The position numbers and the translations under genes are program-made. DNA of 60,000 bases from Antedon mediterranea (Eukaryota > Echinodermata > Crinoidea > Comatulida > Antedonidae). Each line of letters begins with the position of its first letter. Within the stretch, counting starts at the first letter, position 1. The DNA is taken from positions 10,338,288-10,398,287 of the forward strand of contig NC_092676.1 of NCBI RefSeq assembly GCF_964355755.1, read 5' to 3'. The notes under the pieces were generated by a model, which worked only from the letters and a program-made list of their open reading frames with translations, did no database searches and was not told the DNA's origin. Below are positions 23,076 to 35,579 of the stretch, one piece after another.

Positions 23076-23292
23076 GGGATAGCTTCTGAATGCTTATTGA
23101 CTCTTGTAAGCATTCCTAAAGAATGCTTGGAAACTTTTCTTAGCATTCCGATTAAGTGGTTTTAACCATGAATGCCTAAATTCTAAAAATTACCTGTAAA
23201 TTAGCATTCGAATGCCTAGTGAATGGTTAGCGAAGGCTATTTAAGCATTCTCCTTTGGTAAGGGAATTAACAATTATATCTTAATGTCTTAC

Positions 23293-23361
23293 CAGCTCAG
23301 TGGCTCTCTTGGCACTGGCCTAACACGAACTCTTATATCATGTTTGTATACCTCATACAGC
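23293..23361 (-). CDS. Isolated exon candidate, 69 bp
   Basis: A good acceptor (TTTATTTTAG) and donor (GTAAGAC) bound a 69-bp open segment coding LYEVYKHDIRVRVRPVPREP with symmetric phase 2-2. It lies just outside the right end of the 7.8-kb composite. I cannot link it to neighbouring exons. Confidence 0.3.
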
Positions 23362-23369
23362 CTAAAATA

Positions 23370-25735
23370 AATAAAGTGAATATTTTGCAATACTTCAACA
23401 TATTTGATAGGACTGACAAACTCATTTTTGTAGGTCATTATAAAAAAAAAAGTTATAGATTCGGCCTCTTTACACTATGCAAGTTAATTAAAGAGTGCCT
23501 TTAAATGTATAGATTAAAAATAAATACATTTGAGCAATGAAGTCTCAAAAGTATACTTAAACTAAGAATAACAACATAAAAAGTCTTAACCAAAAATACA
23601 AAGGCTCAAAATACCACTACACTACCCTTTCTTGGCAGTAAATATTTAACTGGCGTATGCCTACCAATTATTATTGTGCATGACGGTGACGTCAATTATT
23701 AGTTAAAAAGAAATAAAACTTAGTCTACAAAATATAAATTCAATTCCGTCTAAGAGCTTAGCCGAAAAAATCTAAATCCTAAGCATAAAATTAACAGAAT
23801 CAAATACAAAAGTAAAGTAAAACATACCCTTTTTCTTTTTTTTTTTTTTTGCACATGTATATGTGAACTTTATTCAATCAATCGTACATTTGTTATAATG
23901 GTAACCACAATAAGATATAATATTACAGTAGATTTTTACAAAAAAACAAGACCAATATAAATATTAATTATAAAATATATACAATGATTATTTACAGTAA
24001 TGATAATAATAAAAATTAATTGTTTATATTGAATATTATTGGATACAGAAGTTGAATAATAAAATACTGGAAAGTTTAATTAGAGGTTTACAATCAATGG
24101 AAAAGATGAAAACAAATAATATTGTAAGTATTAAAAGTAGCAGTGTTTAGGGAGATTACTGTATATTGGCAACGGCACACAGTTGAACATGGTTTTAAGC
24201 AAAAGTATTATATTGATTGATTGAATCGGGCATCACTATAAGCAAAGCTTTAAAATGTGATGTCCTATGTAACAATTAAAAATTGGAAAAAATAAATATG
24301 GCTTAATGAACGTTGTTCAGTCGATCAGATTTCAAGATAGACTGACGAAATTTAGGATAAAACTGTCACAACTGGACACAAACATAGCCCCCCCAGGACT
24401 TAGGAACTTCCCATTTCTGTATTAATTGGTCACCATAGTCCATTTCAACTTTTGCCATGGACAAACACTGATTGATTTAATGTTACTGATAATTAAACTG
24501 ATAATTAAGATGATAATGAAAATATTACTTTGCAGGTTCCATACTTTGAAATTAACAATTAAATTGTAGTCATTTGGGTACTGTTAATGATTATAAAACA
24601 CACATATTCTTTTAAATCCTGATTCAGCCAATTATAGTTTTAAAAAAATAGGAGCTTACACCTGCCCCTCTGTGTAAATACCAAAGTCACCTCATGGTTA
24701 CTCTAAATATTGATTTGTAGTGTAATAATCTTTATTTTTCTTCTTCTTCATTTCACTACAGGAACATTCTTTGATGATGAGGAATAGTGATTGATGAAGG
24801 ATGTGGGTTATAGGAATGTGAATAAGGAGTCCCCTAGGGACAGGAAGTAACCACTAGGATTGTTAATAAACATAGAATAGAGAGAAATAGTGAAAAGGTA
24901 TTGTTGGCCTGATGGTCAGAGTGTTACAATCTATATATAAATAATGGTTAATTCTGACATAGGCGAGCACAATGCAAAAACTTCGGTACAAATCTCCGCC
25001 TTGGATACCTACCTTATCTATCTCAGATGTACCGCGAAACGTAGATTTGATAACATTAATTTTCACATCGACGCTATTTTTCCATATTTCTATCTTTTTA
25101 ACACAATTTATGATTTCAACAGTAGATTTTCAACTCAATTTCAATTCTTCCCAGGTCAAAGTAATTTCCGGGTTCATCTTGCAACAACCTGGTTTCAACT
25201 ATTTTCTCTCTTTTATACACAAGGGAGCAGTTAAAATAATAGATTTGACCCTAAAGGTAACTGGAAACAGGCACTTTCCATCAATCAATACAGTGTCCCT
25301 TTGGAAGAATGAAGAAAAAAACCGATAGTAGGACTGGAACTTAAAAATTGCATAGCCATTTCAGTATTTTGTTTATTTTAAAACATACCGCGCGTGTGTG
25401 AAGGTACAGTAGTTAAATAATAGAAATTATACTGCAAATTAATAAAGATCAAATTAAATATACGCCATAAAGAATCAGAATATATTGTGGGGAATTGTAT
25501 TATAAAATTACATAGGGAGATTTGATGATAAGACATTTTTCGAGTGAAATCCCGATAGCTGAGTTTTATTGAGTAAGCTTGCAGGAATAACTGTAGGCTA
25601 TCTTCCTGTGTCCCGTTAGGACCGAGATGTCTGCCCATGTTGCAAGCTGTAATGTCTTCTTTCTTGGGCCCACTCTGTCACGGCAGTTAGTTTCAAAAGA
25701 TGATTAAATTAAATAATGTATTAATAATTATTAGG
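23370..25735. other. No gene recognised
   Basis: AT-rich with several short open stretches on both strands (24863-25328) that lack splice context or known motifs. A poly-T/poly-pyrimidine tract occurs at 23830-23850. Confidence 0.4.
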
Positions 25736-25739
25736 ATGG

Positions 25740-25880
25740 TATTTATTTGAATAAACGCCTCTCCAATAAAACATCACTTTGAATAATAACCCCCCCCCCT
25801 CCCCCTCCCCCCAAATAACGCCTCTCCAATAAAACATCACTTTTAATAATAACCCCACCCCCCCCCCCCCACCAACCCAA
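25740..25880. repeat. Duplicated ~60-bp unit with poly-C tracts
   Basis: Two copies of ACGCCTCTCCAATAAAACAT then CACTTT..AATAATAACCCC, each followed by a run of C residues of different length. Confidence 0.7.
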
Positions 25881-26284
25881 CTATCTAATAAACGTCCATC
25901 CACATATTTATAATAACACAATTATACTATTTGTAGTAGAATTCACCGCACTGTTATCTACAATTCTACAATTTACCAAGCATTTGTTATTCTTTTTTAC
26001 CACTTTTCATATCTATTAGAGGATTTCATTTGATTATAAATGTTACCATATTATTAAAACCAAAAAATTTAACATATATCCCTCGAAAGCACCTCCCTCA
26101 AATGACCTCCGCCTCCCCAAAGGGCCCTACCAAACAATAAAAACTATACTTTAAAATGTTATTAATCATCTAAAACACTGTGAAACAAAGTAGTTTAGTT
26201 TTACAAATGTCAAGCATTTTCAATAATGGTAACCGACAGAAAACGTATAAGGAGAACATTATCATTCCGAGAACCATCGTCTAC

Positions 26285-26330
26285 ACTTCCTAGAGGGGGA
26301 GCGAGCGAAGCGAGCTCACCCTCTAGTAAT
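26285..26330. repeat. GC-rich hairpin
   Basis: CTAGAGGGGGAGCGAGCG and the nearby AGCGAGCTCACCCTCTAG form an imperfect inverted repeat in AT-rich surroundings, perhaps the end of a transposon. Confidence 0.45.
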
Positions 26331-26389
26331 ACATAATAATAGTTCTGCCTGATCATACTGGATCGTAAAAAGTGTTTTTAGTCTAGCTA

Positions 26390-26720
26390 AGTTGTAGAAT
26401 CAATTTCCACTACTAAACCATTATACCACTGTGGTATACCTTCTGGATTTACACATTTATGTTGCACATGTTTCCCAACCAACAAGTGTGGTGAATCCAC
26501 CATCATTTGAAAGTTCTCTTTAGAGTTCTTTACAGCTCTTGTTTTCCTTCCTTCTTCCAATCGTTTCGAAAGTGCAATTTTTTAAATTTCGAAAATGTCC
26601 ATCAGATCTAATTTTCCTGTATACACAACTGCTGGTTCATGAGTAGACGTCATTGGGACTAGATGTTCAGAATGTGTTGTCGAGGTAATATCATTAAGTG
26701 CAACAATATCAATTTTTTCT
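26390..26720 (-). pseudogene. Transposon-linked C-terminal domain fragment
   Basis: The minus strand reads SKRLEEGRKTRAVKNSKENF and, further on, LVGKHVQHKCVNPEGIPQWY followed by NGLVVEID, then stops. The pattern GK.vqHk......WY.G.V is familiar from the C-terminus of uncharacterised transposon-associated proteins of invertebrates. An in-frame stop lies before the SKRLEEG block. Only the pattern is recognised. Confidence 0.4.
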
Positions 26721-27639
26721 GAAATTGTGGTTGATAGTTAGAAGTGGTGCTTTGGATTTTAGAATGTTGTTTATGTAGTTCTCTGCTAACAAACTCATTC
26801 TACTTTGTTGAAATTCCATCATAGTGTTTGTCTATATCCTCTGCTCCCCAGACACCGCCCCACAGTGGGTCAGAATCAATTCAAAGTGTGCCAAAAGTCC
26901 AAAATGGTAAATGTGGCAATCCAAACTTTTTAATATTGGATTAGGAAGAAGACATCTTAATTTATTTAAATCCACTAATAATTTTACATTTTGTAAATTT
27001 TAATAGTGTCTTGTAACCATGGAAACTGGAAGAAACCATGACATGACATCACTAGTAAAATGAGCAAAAACAACAGTTTTGATAAATTAGCTGTTATTTT
27101 TTCTAGAAAATGGATTTGATACTGCATGAAATTATTAATCATATTAGTCAGTAAAAATTAAATTTCCATTATATCTTATTTTTGGGGTTAAAAGTCACCA
27201 AATATAGCCCAAAAATACAAAAAAATCGTAATTTTAAAGTAAAACCACTAAAATAGTTTGGATTCGCATCGATTCGAGCGCTAATTTTGACATTAATATT
27301 TCGAGCAAAGCTCTAGCTTAAGCTTTACGTTAATACAAAATATGGCTGCGACAATTTGCTACATTGCATATAGAAAGCGATTTAAATGTCTAAATGCAGG
27401 CAGTTTTAAAATAAATGTATAATGCATTCATTGACACATTCATGTACCGCAATCGCACAAACTTGACGAAGAGAAAACCTTTCCACGATGCGTCTGTATT
27501 GGAAAAGGGAATGCTACCAATGTGAGAATAGGCATTCATGTGTAGGTACAGGTAACATGGCCTCCATATCATTTGAAGCTGTCCATTCGGCTGGTTAAAT
27601 TACCAACATTGAACTAGCCTGTGATGTATGTTTACGTGA

Positions 27640-28240
27640 ATTACGTTTACATTACAATGTAAGGAATGACGAGAACATACCAAAAAACCTTTTGTATACT
27701 ATTAAACTATCAAAGCATTTCTTTATTGTTTACGAAGAAGATGGTACAAGTATGGCCTTCACAAGGTTAATTTCATCAGCTATTAGTAGTCAGAGAACCA
27801 GAAATTCACATTTAAATTATGTGCTGAAGCTTGCAGTTCTGAAGTTTGCAATGCTAACACCATCAAGACCAGCTAAAAGAAGAAAGTTAATATATGAAAA
27901 AAAAACAGAACCGATCAAGTTTACAAGTGAAGAAGCTTTGTCACTTTTAGTTGAAACTGATATGACAAAACAGTCATACCAAAAGCTGCAAAAGTCAAAC
28001 ATGCATATAGTTACCCACCATAAAACAATGTGAGAGAAGCTAAGCATAGATGCTACCCAAACAATAGTTATAACGGTTAAAAAAGATTTGGCAAAAGCAC
28101 CCCTTAAAAACTTGCTGGACCATACTGCACTTCGAATTATTCCGGATAGAAAAGAAGAAAGAAGAAGATACTTCCTCGCGATTTTGCCGACCTTACACCT
28201 GCAATTCAAGAAAGAATTGACTCAACTCTCAAGATGAAAT
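27640..28240 (+). pseudogene. Transposon-linked unknown coding fragment
   Basis: The plus strand reads ACDVCLRELRLHYNVRNDEN, a basic middle (PAKRRKLIYEKK), FTSEEALSLLVETDMTKQSY, then VREAKHRCYPN after a frameshift near 28020-28035, and APLKNLLDHTALRII after another. The series S.EEAL.L.....T...Y, VR.AK..CYP and L..LLDHT is familiar from a repeated, uncharacterised animal family that I associate with mobile elements. No catalytic motif is seen. It is broken by at least two frameshifts. Confidence 0.45.
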
Positions 28241-28608
28241 AAAAAAGCTGCACCCCAACGAAAATATTATTGATATTAACTATGAAAACAGAAAAGACAA
28301 CACCTAAATACACTACAATTTACAATTCACCATGGTTGACCAAAAGGTCGTGAATGCTTTTCAGTACATTGAAAATATAATATTAAGATATTATTGTAAG
28401 ATGTAATTTAGTTGGCAAGTAAAACTGGATCAATTTCTTTTCACTTTTGCATTGTACAGGTTAAAGACATTAGATATAAAGGAAAATCTATGTCAGATAT
28501 GTTTACGGTAGTCATAAAGTCTAAAACCTGAATTATTGAATTAAAGTAGGAATGCAATACATGTGATATATCCTTCATAATTTATTTGATTTTCTGTATT
28601 GTATATTA

Positions 28609-28959
28609 TTAATATTTATAGACCAACACATTTATAATTAAATCTAATGATTTTTTTGCAATAAACAGCAAACCTGGTGCAGTCACCAGCCTCACAACCA
28701 TTCCCCTTAATAGCATTACAGAGAGTCCACTACTTTCCTCCTTCATTACATTATTTAATTTGACATACAGCTCTTTCTTTCTTTCTACTGTCAAATACAT
28801 AATCTCCTGTTGTGAACTACAACAGGTAAATATTGGTTCTTTTAAGAATAATGTATACTTTAACCTGCCATGATTTTTGCCATGAATTAGGGCATTATGG
28901 ACTTCTGCTTCTATTTCTAATCTCTTCTTTTTGGAATACTTCACAAATCTTATTTGAAC
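28609..28959 (-). CDS. Gene C terminal exon
   Basis: It starts after TTTACTACAG at VQIRFVKYSKKKRLEIEAEV and runs 116 codons to TAA. Features are a basic start, CCSSQQE, LTVERKKELYVKL and a hydrophobic SVMLLRGMVVRLV..LLFIAKK end. The upstream continuation of the same frame is Tyr/Asn-rich intron-like sequence, which supports the acceptor. Confidence 0.5.
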   Translation of the reverse strand, partial: VQIRFVKYSKKKRLEIEAEVHNALIHGKNHGRLKYTLFLKEPIFTCCSSQQEIMYLTVERKKELYVKLNNVMKEESSGLSVMLLRGMVVRLVTAPGLLFIAKKSLDLIINVLVYKY

Positions 28960-31900
28960 CTGTAGTAAATGAATATAATAAAAATAAACCTGTGTTCCAT
29001 AAAATATAAATTTGAGAAATGTCTTCCAAAAAAATTTAAAATAAAGAATAGTGTGGACTTTATCATAATAATAATAATAATAATTTATTTGGAAAACGCT
29101 TTTTGAACAGCGGCACACATTGTAATAATGGTGCATCCTTAAAACAATTAAACATACAATATAAAAATATATGAGTATAAAAATAAAGATAGACTAGATT
29201 AAAACAGATAATACTCAGATAAAACAGAAGTTCGATAAAAACAAATTAAAAATAAACTGTAATACTAAAACCAATTAAATGCAACCCACATACATAAGCT
29301 TGGACACTAAATTAGCATATCAATTAGTATATGAACAAAGGAATATACAGTACTTAGAATCTATGTTAAGATATACACATTCTTGATACACAGTGTCTAC
29401 CAGCAAAAATAATAAGGAACTAGACATGTAACTCGTCACTTTGACGAGTTTGGTTATCCGCCGCGCAAGTGGTGCAACATTAACATTAAGGGGATAGGTT
29501 GAGGACAAAAGGAAGTGTTCACGTTGGCATTATGACCTGAACTGAAGAATATGATATGTTGTTATTGCTGAATTTTATTGTTTAAATTCATATATAGTAT
29601 ACACAGTATAATCTGTATCCATATCACATACAGTGTAGAATAGGTGAAATTACGGGACCCGCTATTTATTGCAATTTTTAACATGTTGACGGTTTTAAAA
29701 TGAAACGCGAAGGTAGCAATTCCGAAAGAAAATTATCTCAGCAACAACGTATTAACGTGTAGAAGAAATTTGAATAGGTGAAATATTGATGCGCGCTCTT
29801 TTAAATGTAATGAATTATGACGCAAAAGATGAAAATACGACCTTTTTTATTTAACTGGCCATATGATGACGTCACAACATCCGATTGGCAACATTTTTAC
29901 ATAATTTCGTATCTACAATCCAATAGCTTCCAGAAAAAGTTTTAATCGTGATTATCACATTTTATTCTTACGAGCTATAACAGATTAAAATTTACTGTAA
30001 AGATGAAATTGATGCCACACGTGATTTAAATTTTTAGGCATGACGACGTCAAAAAAATAAAAATATTTTTAACTCATGCGAAAGATAGTTGATTGACCTA
30101 GACAATATCAAAATCGGGGTGAAAATGGAAAACGGATAAGTGGAGATGCGCTCTATTCAATGTGATGAGCTATGACGAAAGATACAAAAATCCTAAATTT
30201 TATATTCGCGTGGCCATACGATGACGTCACAATGTCCGGTTAGCCATATTAATACCTGATCCGACATCTACAACTCATCTACTTCCAGAATATGTCATCC
30301 ACAAAAAGTTGACCGTCTAGTTTAGAAATTACGACTGTTTAAAAAAAGGCATATTTTAAACGAATTGTTTAACCTTTTCATAAAAAACGCGCGCAAATTG
30401 TCCAATTCGACGTGCTCGTATGACGTATCTTTAAGTCGAAATTGTTTAAAATTTGGTAAAATTACTAGAAAAGGCTGGAAAAACATAAATTACGCGAAAA
30501 AAATACGTTTTCAATGCTACGTGCGCACCGCACACGTAAAAATGTGCGCACGCGTGGGAATTTTTGACATGCTTAAAACGACATGAAACGCGTAGAAAGT
30601 TGATTATAAATTAATTTTGCGCAATTTGAAATTTTAAATGCGCGTGCGCGCGTAACTTTGTGTAAAACACGCAATTTTTTTTCAACAGAAAGTTAGCGCA
30701 TGATATAAATTAAACTTTTGCAAAGTTTCACTTTAAAATGTTATTTGGTTTTCGACATATGTTAAATACGAGAAAATCGTTAAATCGCGCGTACGTCACG
30801 TTGCGCAATTGTAAACGTCATGAAAAGCTTCGCATGACGACGTTACGTAAATGTCAAAATGTTAACATAGTTAACGAAATGTTATGTTTGCGAGTTTCAG
30901 AGAAAAGCGTTACACAAAAATCATACAGAAAGAAAGAAGAACTAGACATGTAACTCGTCACTTTGACGAGTTTGGTTATCCGCCGCGCAAGTGGTGCAAC
31001 ATTAACATTAAGGGGATAGGTTGAGGACAAAAGGAAGTGTTCACGTTGGCATTATGACCTGAACTGAAGAATATGATCTGTTGTTATTGCTGAATTTTAT
31101 TATTTAAATTCATATATAGTATACACAGTATAATCTGTATCCATATCACATACAGTGTAGAATAGGTGAAATTACGGGACCCGCTATTTATTGCAATTTT
31201 TAACATGTTGATGGTTTTAAAATGAAACGCGAAGTTAGCAATTCCGAAAGCAAATTATCTAAGCAACAACGTATTAGCGTGTAGAAGAAATTTGAATACG
31301 TTAAATATTGATGCGCGCTCTTTTAAATGTAATGAATTATGACGAAAAAGATGAAAATACGACCTTTTTTATTTAACTGGCCATATGATGACGTCACAAC
31401 ATCCGATTGGCAACATTTTTACATAATTTCATATCTACAATCCAATAGCTTCCAGAAAAAGTTTTAATCGTGATTATCACATTTTATTCTTACGAGCTAT
31501 AACAGATTAAAATTTACTGTAAAGATGAAATTGATGCCACACGTGATTTAAATTTTTAGGCATGATGACGTCAAAAAAATTAAAATATTTTTAACTCATG
31601 CGAAAGATAGTTGATTGACCTAGACAATATCAAAATCGGGGTGAAAATGGAAAACGGATAAGTGGAAATGCGCTCTATTCAATGTGATAAGCTAAGACGA
31701 AAGATACAAAAATACTAAATTTTATATTCGCGTGGCCATACGATGACGTCACAATGTCCGGTTAGCCATATTAATACCTGATCCGATATCTACAACTCAT
31801 CTACTTCCAGAATATGTCATCCACAAAAATTTGACCGTCTAGTTTAGAAATTACGACTGTTTAAAAAAAGGCATATTTTAAACGAATTTTTTAACCTTTT

Positions 31901-34900
31901 CATAAAAAACGCGCGCAAATTGTCCAATTCGACGTGCTCGTATGACGTATCTTTAAGTCGAAATTGTTTAAAATTTGGTAAAATTACTAGAAAAGGCTGG
32001 AAAAACATAAATCACGCAAAAAAAATACGTTTTCAATGCTACGTGCGCACCGCACACGTAGAAATGTGCGCACGCGTGGGAATTTTTGACATGCTTAAAA
32101 CGACATGAAACGCGTAGAAAGTTGATTATAAATAAATTTTGCGCATTTTGAAATTTTAAATGTGCGTGCGCGCGTAACTTTGTGTAAAACACGCAATTTT
32201 TTTTCAACAGAAATTTAGCGCATGATATAAATTAAACTTTTGCAAAGTTTCACTTTAAAATGTTATTTGGTTTTCGACATATGTTAAATACGATAAAATC
32301 GTTAAATCGCGCGTACGTCACGTTGCGCAATTGTAAACATCATGAAAAGCTTCGCTTGACGACGTTACATAAATGTCAAAATGTTAACATAGTTAACAAA
32401 ATGTTATGTTTGCGAGTTTTAGAGAAAAGCGTTACACAAAAATCATACAGAAAGAAAGAAGAAGAATAAAAAGTTGATGATGATGATGATGATGATGATT
32501 TCGTACAATCACAAGAGGTTATCCTGCAACTTCGTTGCGGATAACCAAAAATAAAAAGTTGATGATGATGATGATTTCGTACAATCACAAGAGGTTATCC
32601 TGCAACTTCGTTGCGGATAACCAACAATTAGGAACCCAAATTAGGGACATCAATAAACAGGAAAGCATAGATTAAATTATTTCAGCTGTGGTGAATTATT
32701 TGATGACTGTAAAAGAACTGAAAAAGAACGAAGTAAGATAACTAAACCAAATTACATACAATAAAAAATATAAAAAATCATTCGATAATGTTAGACTTTA
32801 TACGTTGTCTAAAAGGCCCATGCTTTCTTAAGATATGATTTGCAGAATTTATCAAGAATGTCATGGGCTTTGTTTACCATATTAATCGACATTGTTGGAA
32901 TGAGAACCCAAACCCCTTGAGTCATCTGGTCAATTTAATGGCAGTTCACAGCTCCTACCAAACCAATCTCAAATTCTTCACAGAATTACAAGAAATCTAT
33001 CCATAAATCTATTACAACATCGTTAAAGAATTCATCATTTACTTTATACAGTAGTAAAATAACTTTAAACCAATATGAAATGCAGCTTAAAATATATGAA
33101 AAAAAAACATAGAGGGAAAATGTATTACAATAAAATGGGTAAAGTACATTTATAAATGCATTTTGTAAACTTCACACTTTACTGTATTTATAGTAATTTT
33201 AATTCTTAAGTGTTCTGGAACATTTGCTTCTAGCTCCCAGTAGGTTTTTTGAAGCCAACCCACTTTACGTGGTACAGTTTTTAATATTTTTCCAAATCGG
33301 AAAAAATCCTGAAAAAAGAAGCAATTTTTACAAGCATGCAAATAAGTTAAACAAACTGTGTTTCCAAAACAATATTTGATTATTATCAGGGTTGTAATAT
33401 TTTGTCTCTGCTTCTTACCTTCTTGCAACTCGGTCTTCTCATTGGTATGCACAATCTCTGAAAAAATGTTCTCTAAATCTGTATTTTTTTGGGGGGGGGG
33501 GGGGGAAACAGTTAAGCATTAATAATTAAAACATTTTTATGAGGTTCCCTGCACTCTAATTTGAATGTATGTGCTACAGTATTTAAAAGTTGTTTTTTTT
33601 AATTTAATTATGCACCAGCGCACTTTATAAAATCTAATTATGTATATTATTATGTTAAGGTCAATTAAGTGTCAAATAATTTAATTTTTTTTAAAGCACT
33701 ATAACACTGTATTGATCATAGGTCATTCCATATTCTGTCACATCTTTAACACAATCGTATTCATTGTATGTGTTGCTGTTTTAAATTTAATTAGGTTTGC
33801 TAAATGTGTTACCAAAATCAATTAAGACTTTGTGAGGCCTAATGGTACCTTTAATTTCAGCATCTGTGGAAGAATTATGTTCATTATGAAGAATAACACA
33901 AAGGAAAGTAAATTTAAACATTTTGATTGACACTAAATACACATTTTATTATATCAACAACTCACCATCATCGAGCATGGCTTTGGTTAAGGCATTTATG
34001 CTTTCTGCAGCTGTGAAATAAGAATGACAATTTAACACAGCATTAATAAAACTTTAAAATAAATAAATACACCAAAAAAGTAAATAACAGTGTAACCATA
34101 CAGGTTTTAAAAACATTTTACAGTAAAATAATATTGAATGTCTTGATTACCAGCATTATATTGTTCAGTGTCCTATGTATTATTATTTTCAACATTTTTT
34201 ACCATAACATAAATGTGTTGGATACAGTAACAATGCATCCAACGTCACCTTTCTACAACAAATTGTTTGGTTGCATTAAATATCAAGTAAATGATGTTTA
34301 ACTTACCATCAGCAATTATTCTTTCATTTTCTGCAGCTGTGGATGAATAAATTGCAATAAATTATATTGTATTCAATGACTACATCATATAATAGACTCA
34401 AACACCTTTCTACAACAAATTGTTACAATGAAATTCAAATAGAGATTCTTTTTTAGATAAAAGTTTTAATTTGTTGGCCTACCAAAAGGAAACAGCGAAA
34501 AATAACAATTAAAATTAATATTATTAAAAATAAAGATTACTAATGCCTAAAAATAATGCAATAATTTTAGTTTTTAGTCGTATCTTCAATGAAAAAAAAA
34601 TGGTATGAACTTTGAAAATTGCCACAAATGATAATTTTACCTTAGTTTGTTTGAATAATTAACAAAAGGATTTAAATGAAATATGGCATTCAAGTTTACA
34701 GGTTCTCATCAGTTTTAAAAGGTCTAATGAGTAACCCACAGTAATATTTGTAGATGTTGCTGGCCAAAGGTGGCATTGTAAAAAAAGGTATATTCAGGTT
34801 TGCACAAACACATTTTCTATTTGTAATTGATGGCATCGACCTAAAGATTATGTAATAATATTATCAATAATATAAATTTAAAAGGTTACATACATTCAAT

Positions 34901-35446
34901 ATTAATCAAATATATGTGATAGTACAGTAACCAAAATAATCATTTGTGGCATATTAAAATGAAAATGTATGTACAATTCAGATTACCTTTAGCATCAAAA
35001 ACAGTAATGTGCAGTGGCAAATGTACATCAAAGTAAAATGGGATATCCTCTGGAACCATGAACGTTTTGCTGTCACTAGTTATGATGTGTACTGGATACC
35101 TGGATAAATAGATAAGTTATAATGGTTATTGAATAATTGTGGACATTGTTTGTTTTTTTGGTTTTTTTTTGGCAACATCGGCATTGTATTGGATTTCAAA
35201 ACAATAATGCGCAGTAAAGAGCATTTTCAAGACAGACAGACACGTACTAATGTTGTCATTGACAACATTTCAATCAATAACCAACCTCCTAAAAATCAAT
35301 ATGATATATCTAGCAAGAAAAGCATTGAAAATATTAAAGATTTATGTTGATTAACATAATGTATTTGATTTTTTTATTTATATTCATAGAGTATTTGACA
35401 TACCATAAGCAATCAGTACTGGAGTTGATGGCAATTCATTTGATGT
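28609..35446 (-). CDS. Gene C: multi-exon gene with symmetric micro-exons, function unknown
   Basis: Exons (minus order): 35446-35404, 35091-34987, 34330-34307 (24 bp), 34004-33966 (39 bp), 33863-33849 (15 bp), 33478-33419 (60 bp), 33262-33183, 28959-28609 (stop TAA at 28609). All have AG/GT borders, and the phases join through without a stop: phase 1 from exon 1 to exon 7, then phase 0 into exon 8. Exon 2 codes VHIITSDSKTFMVPEDIPFY; the last codes a basic VKYSKKKRLEIEAEVHN and a hydrophobic end. The exon 7 acceptor lacks a clear pyrimidine tract; an alternative upstream AG shifts the frame. No domain is recognised. Upstream exons probably exist; a SAMD3-like relic lies next on the same strand. 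The last intron (4.2 kb) carries the element pair at 29418-32640. Confidence 0.45.
29418..32640 (+). mobile_element. Two head-to-tail copies of a hairpin-ended non-coding element
   Basis: Copy 1 (29418-30939) and copy 2 (30940-32462) are about 1.52 kb each and very similar. Each begins GAACTAGACATGT, then the hairpin AACTCGTCACTTTGACGAGTT, then GGTTATCCGCC. After copy 2 come a (GAT)n tract and the hairpin GGTTATCCTGCAACTTCGTT with its complement, and this terminal block occurs twice (32470-32550, 32550-32625). Subterminal inverted GGTTATCC, the 3' hairpin and the microsatellite recall Helentron/DINE-1 non-autonomous elements. Short open frames inside (30365, 30738, 31920, 32260) occur in both copies and look like chance. 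Confidence 0.65.
32650..33160. other. Intron sequence, nothing recognised
   Basis: AT-rich and within the last intron of gene C. No coding or repeat structure is seen. Confidence 0.4.
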
Positions 35447-35579
35447 CTCCACAAAAAAAAATCACATTAAAGTAACACTACATCAAATTGTGTAGAAAGG
35501 TACAGATAAAGAGTGATTGAGTAAGCTGGCTCAGTCATGCTGATAAATGGGGATATAATATGTGCAATAATGTAAACTT

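Larger units (their letters stand above)
15495..23264. mobile_element. Large fold-back composite with GCATTCGAATGC-rich inverted ends (7.8 kb)
   Basis: The left end starts CCCTTACCAAAG, then CCTTCGCTTACCATTCAC, then GCATTCGAATGC. The right end read in reverse starts CCCTTACCAAAG, then CCTTCGCTAACCATTCAC, then GCATTCGAATGC. The subterminal arrays are 15530-16080 (many copies of the 12-bp palindrome) and 22766-23230. Inside are a Penelope relic, a two-exon coding end, and two separate long-inverted-repeat elements. No target duplication is clear, so it might be one giant element or two inverted copies of a repeat flanking other insertions. Confidence 0.5.

Noticed and set aside
22733-23146. Open frames on both strands through NATNVLSIHTTIQ-type repeats
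   Set aside because: A 51-bp repeat keeps every frame open; no start, splice or codon evidence.
30365-32469. Short plus-strand frames found in both copies of the tandem element
   Set aside because: Duplicated with the element, no motif, no splice context, differences do not favour synonymous sites by eye.
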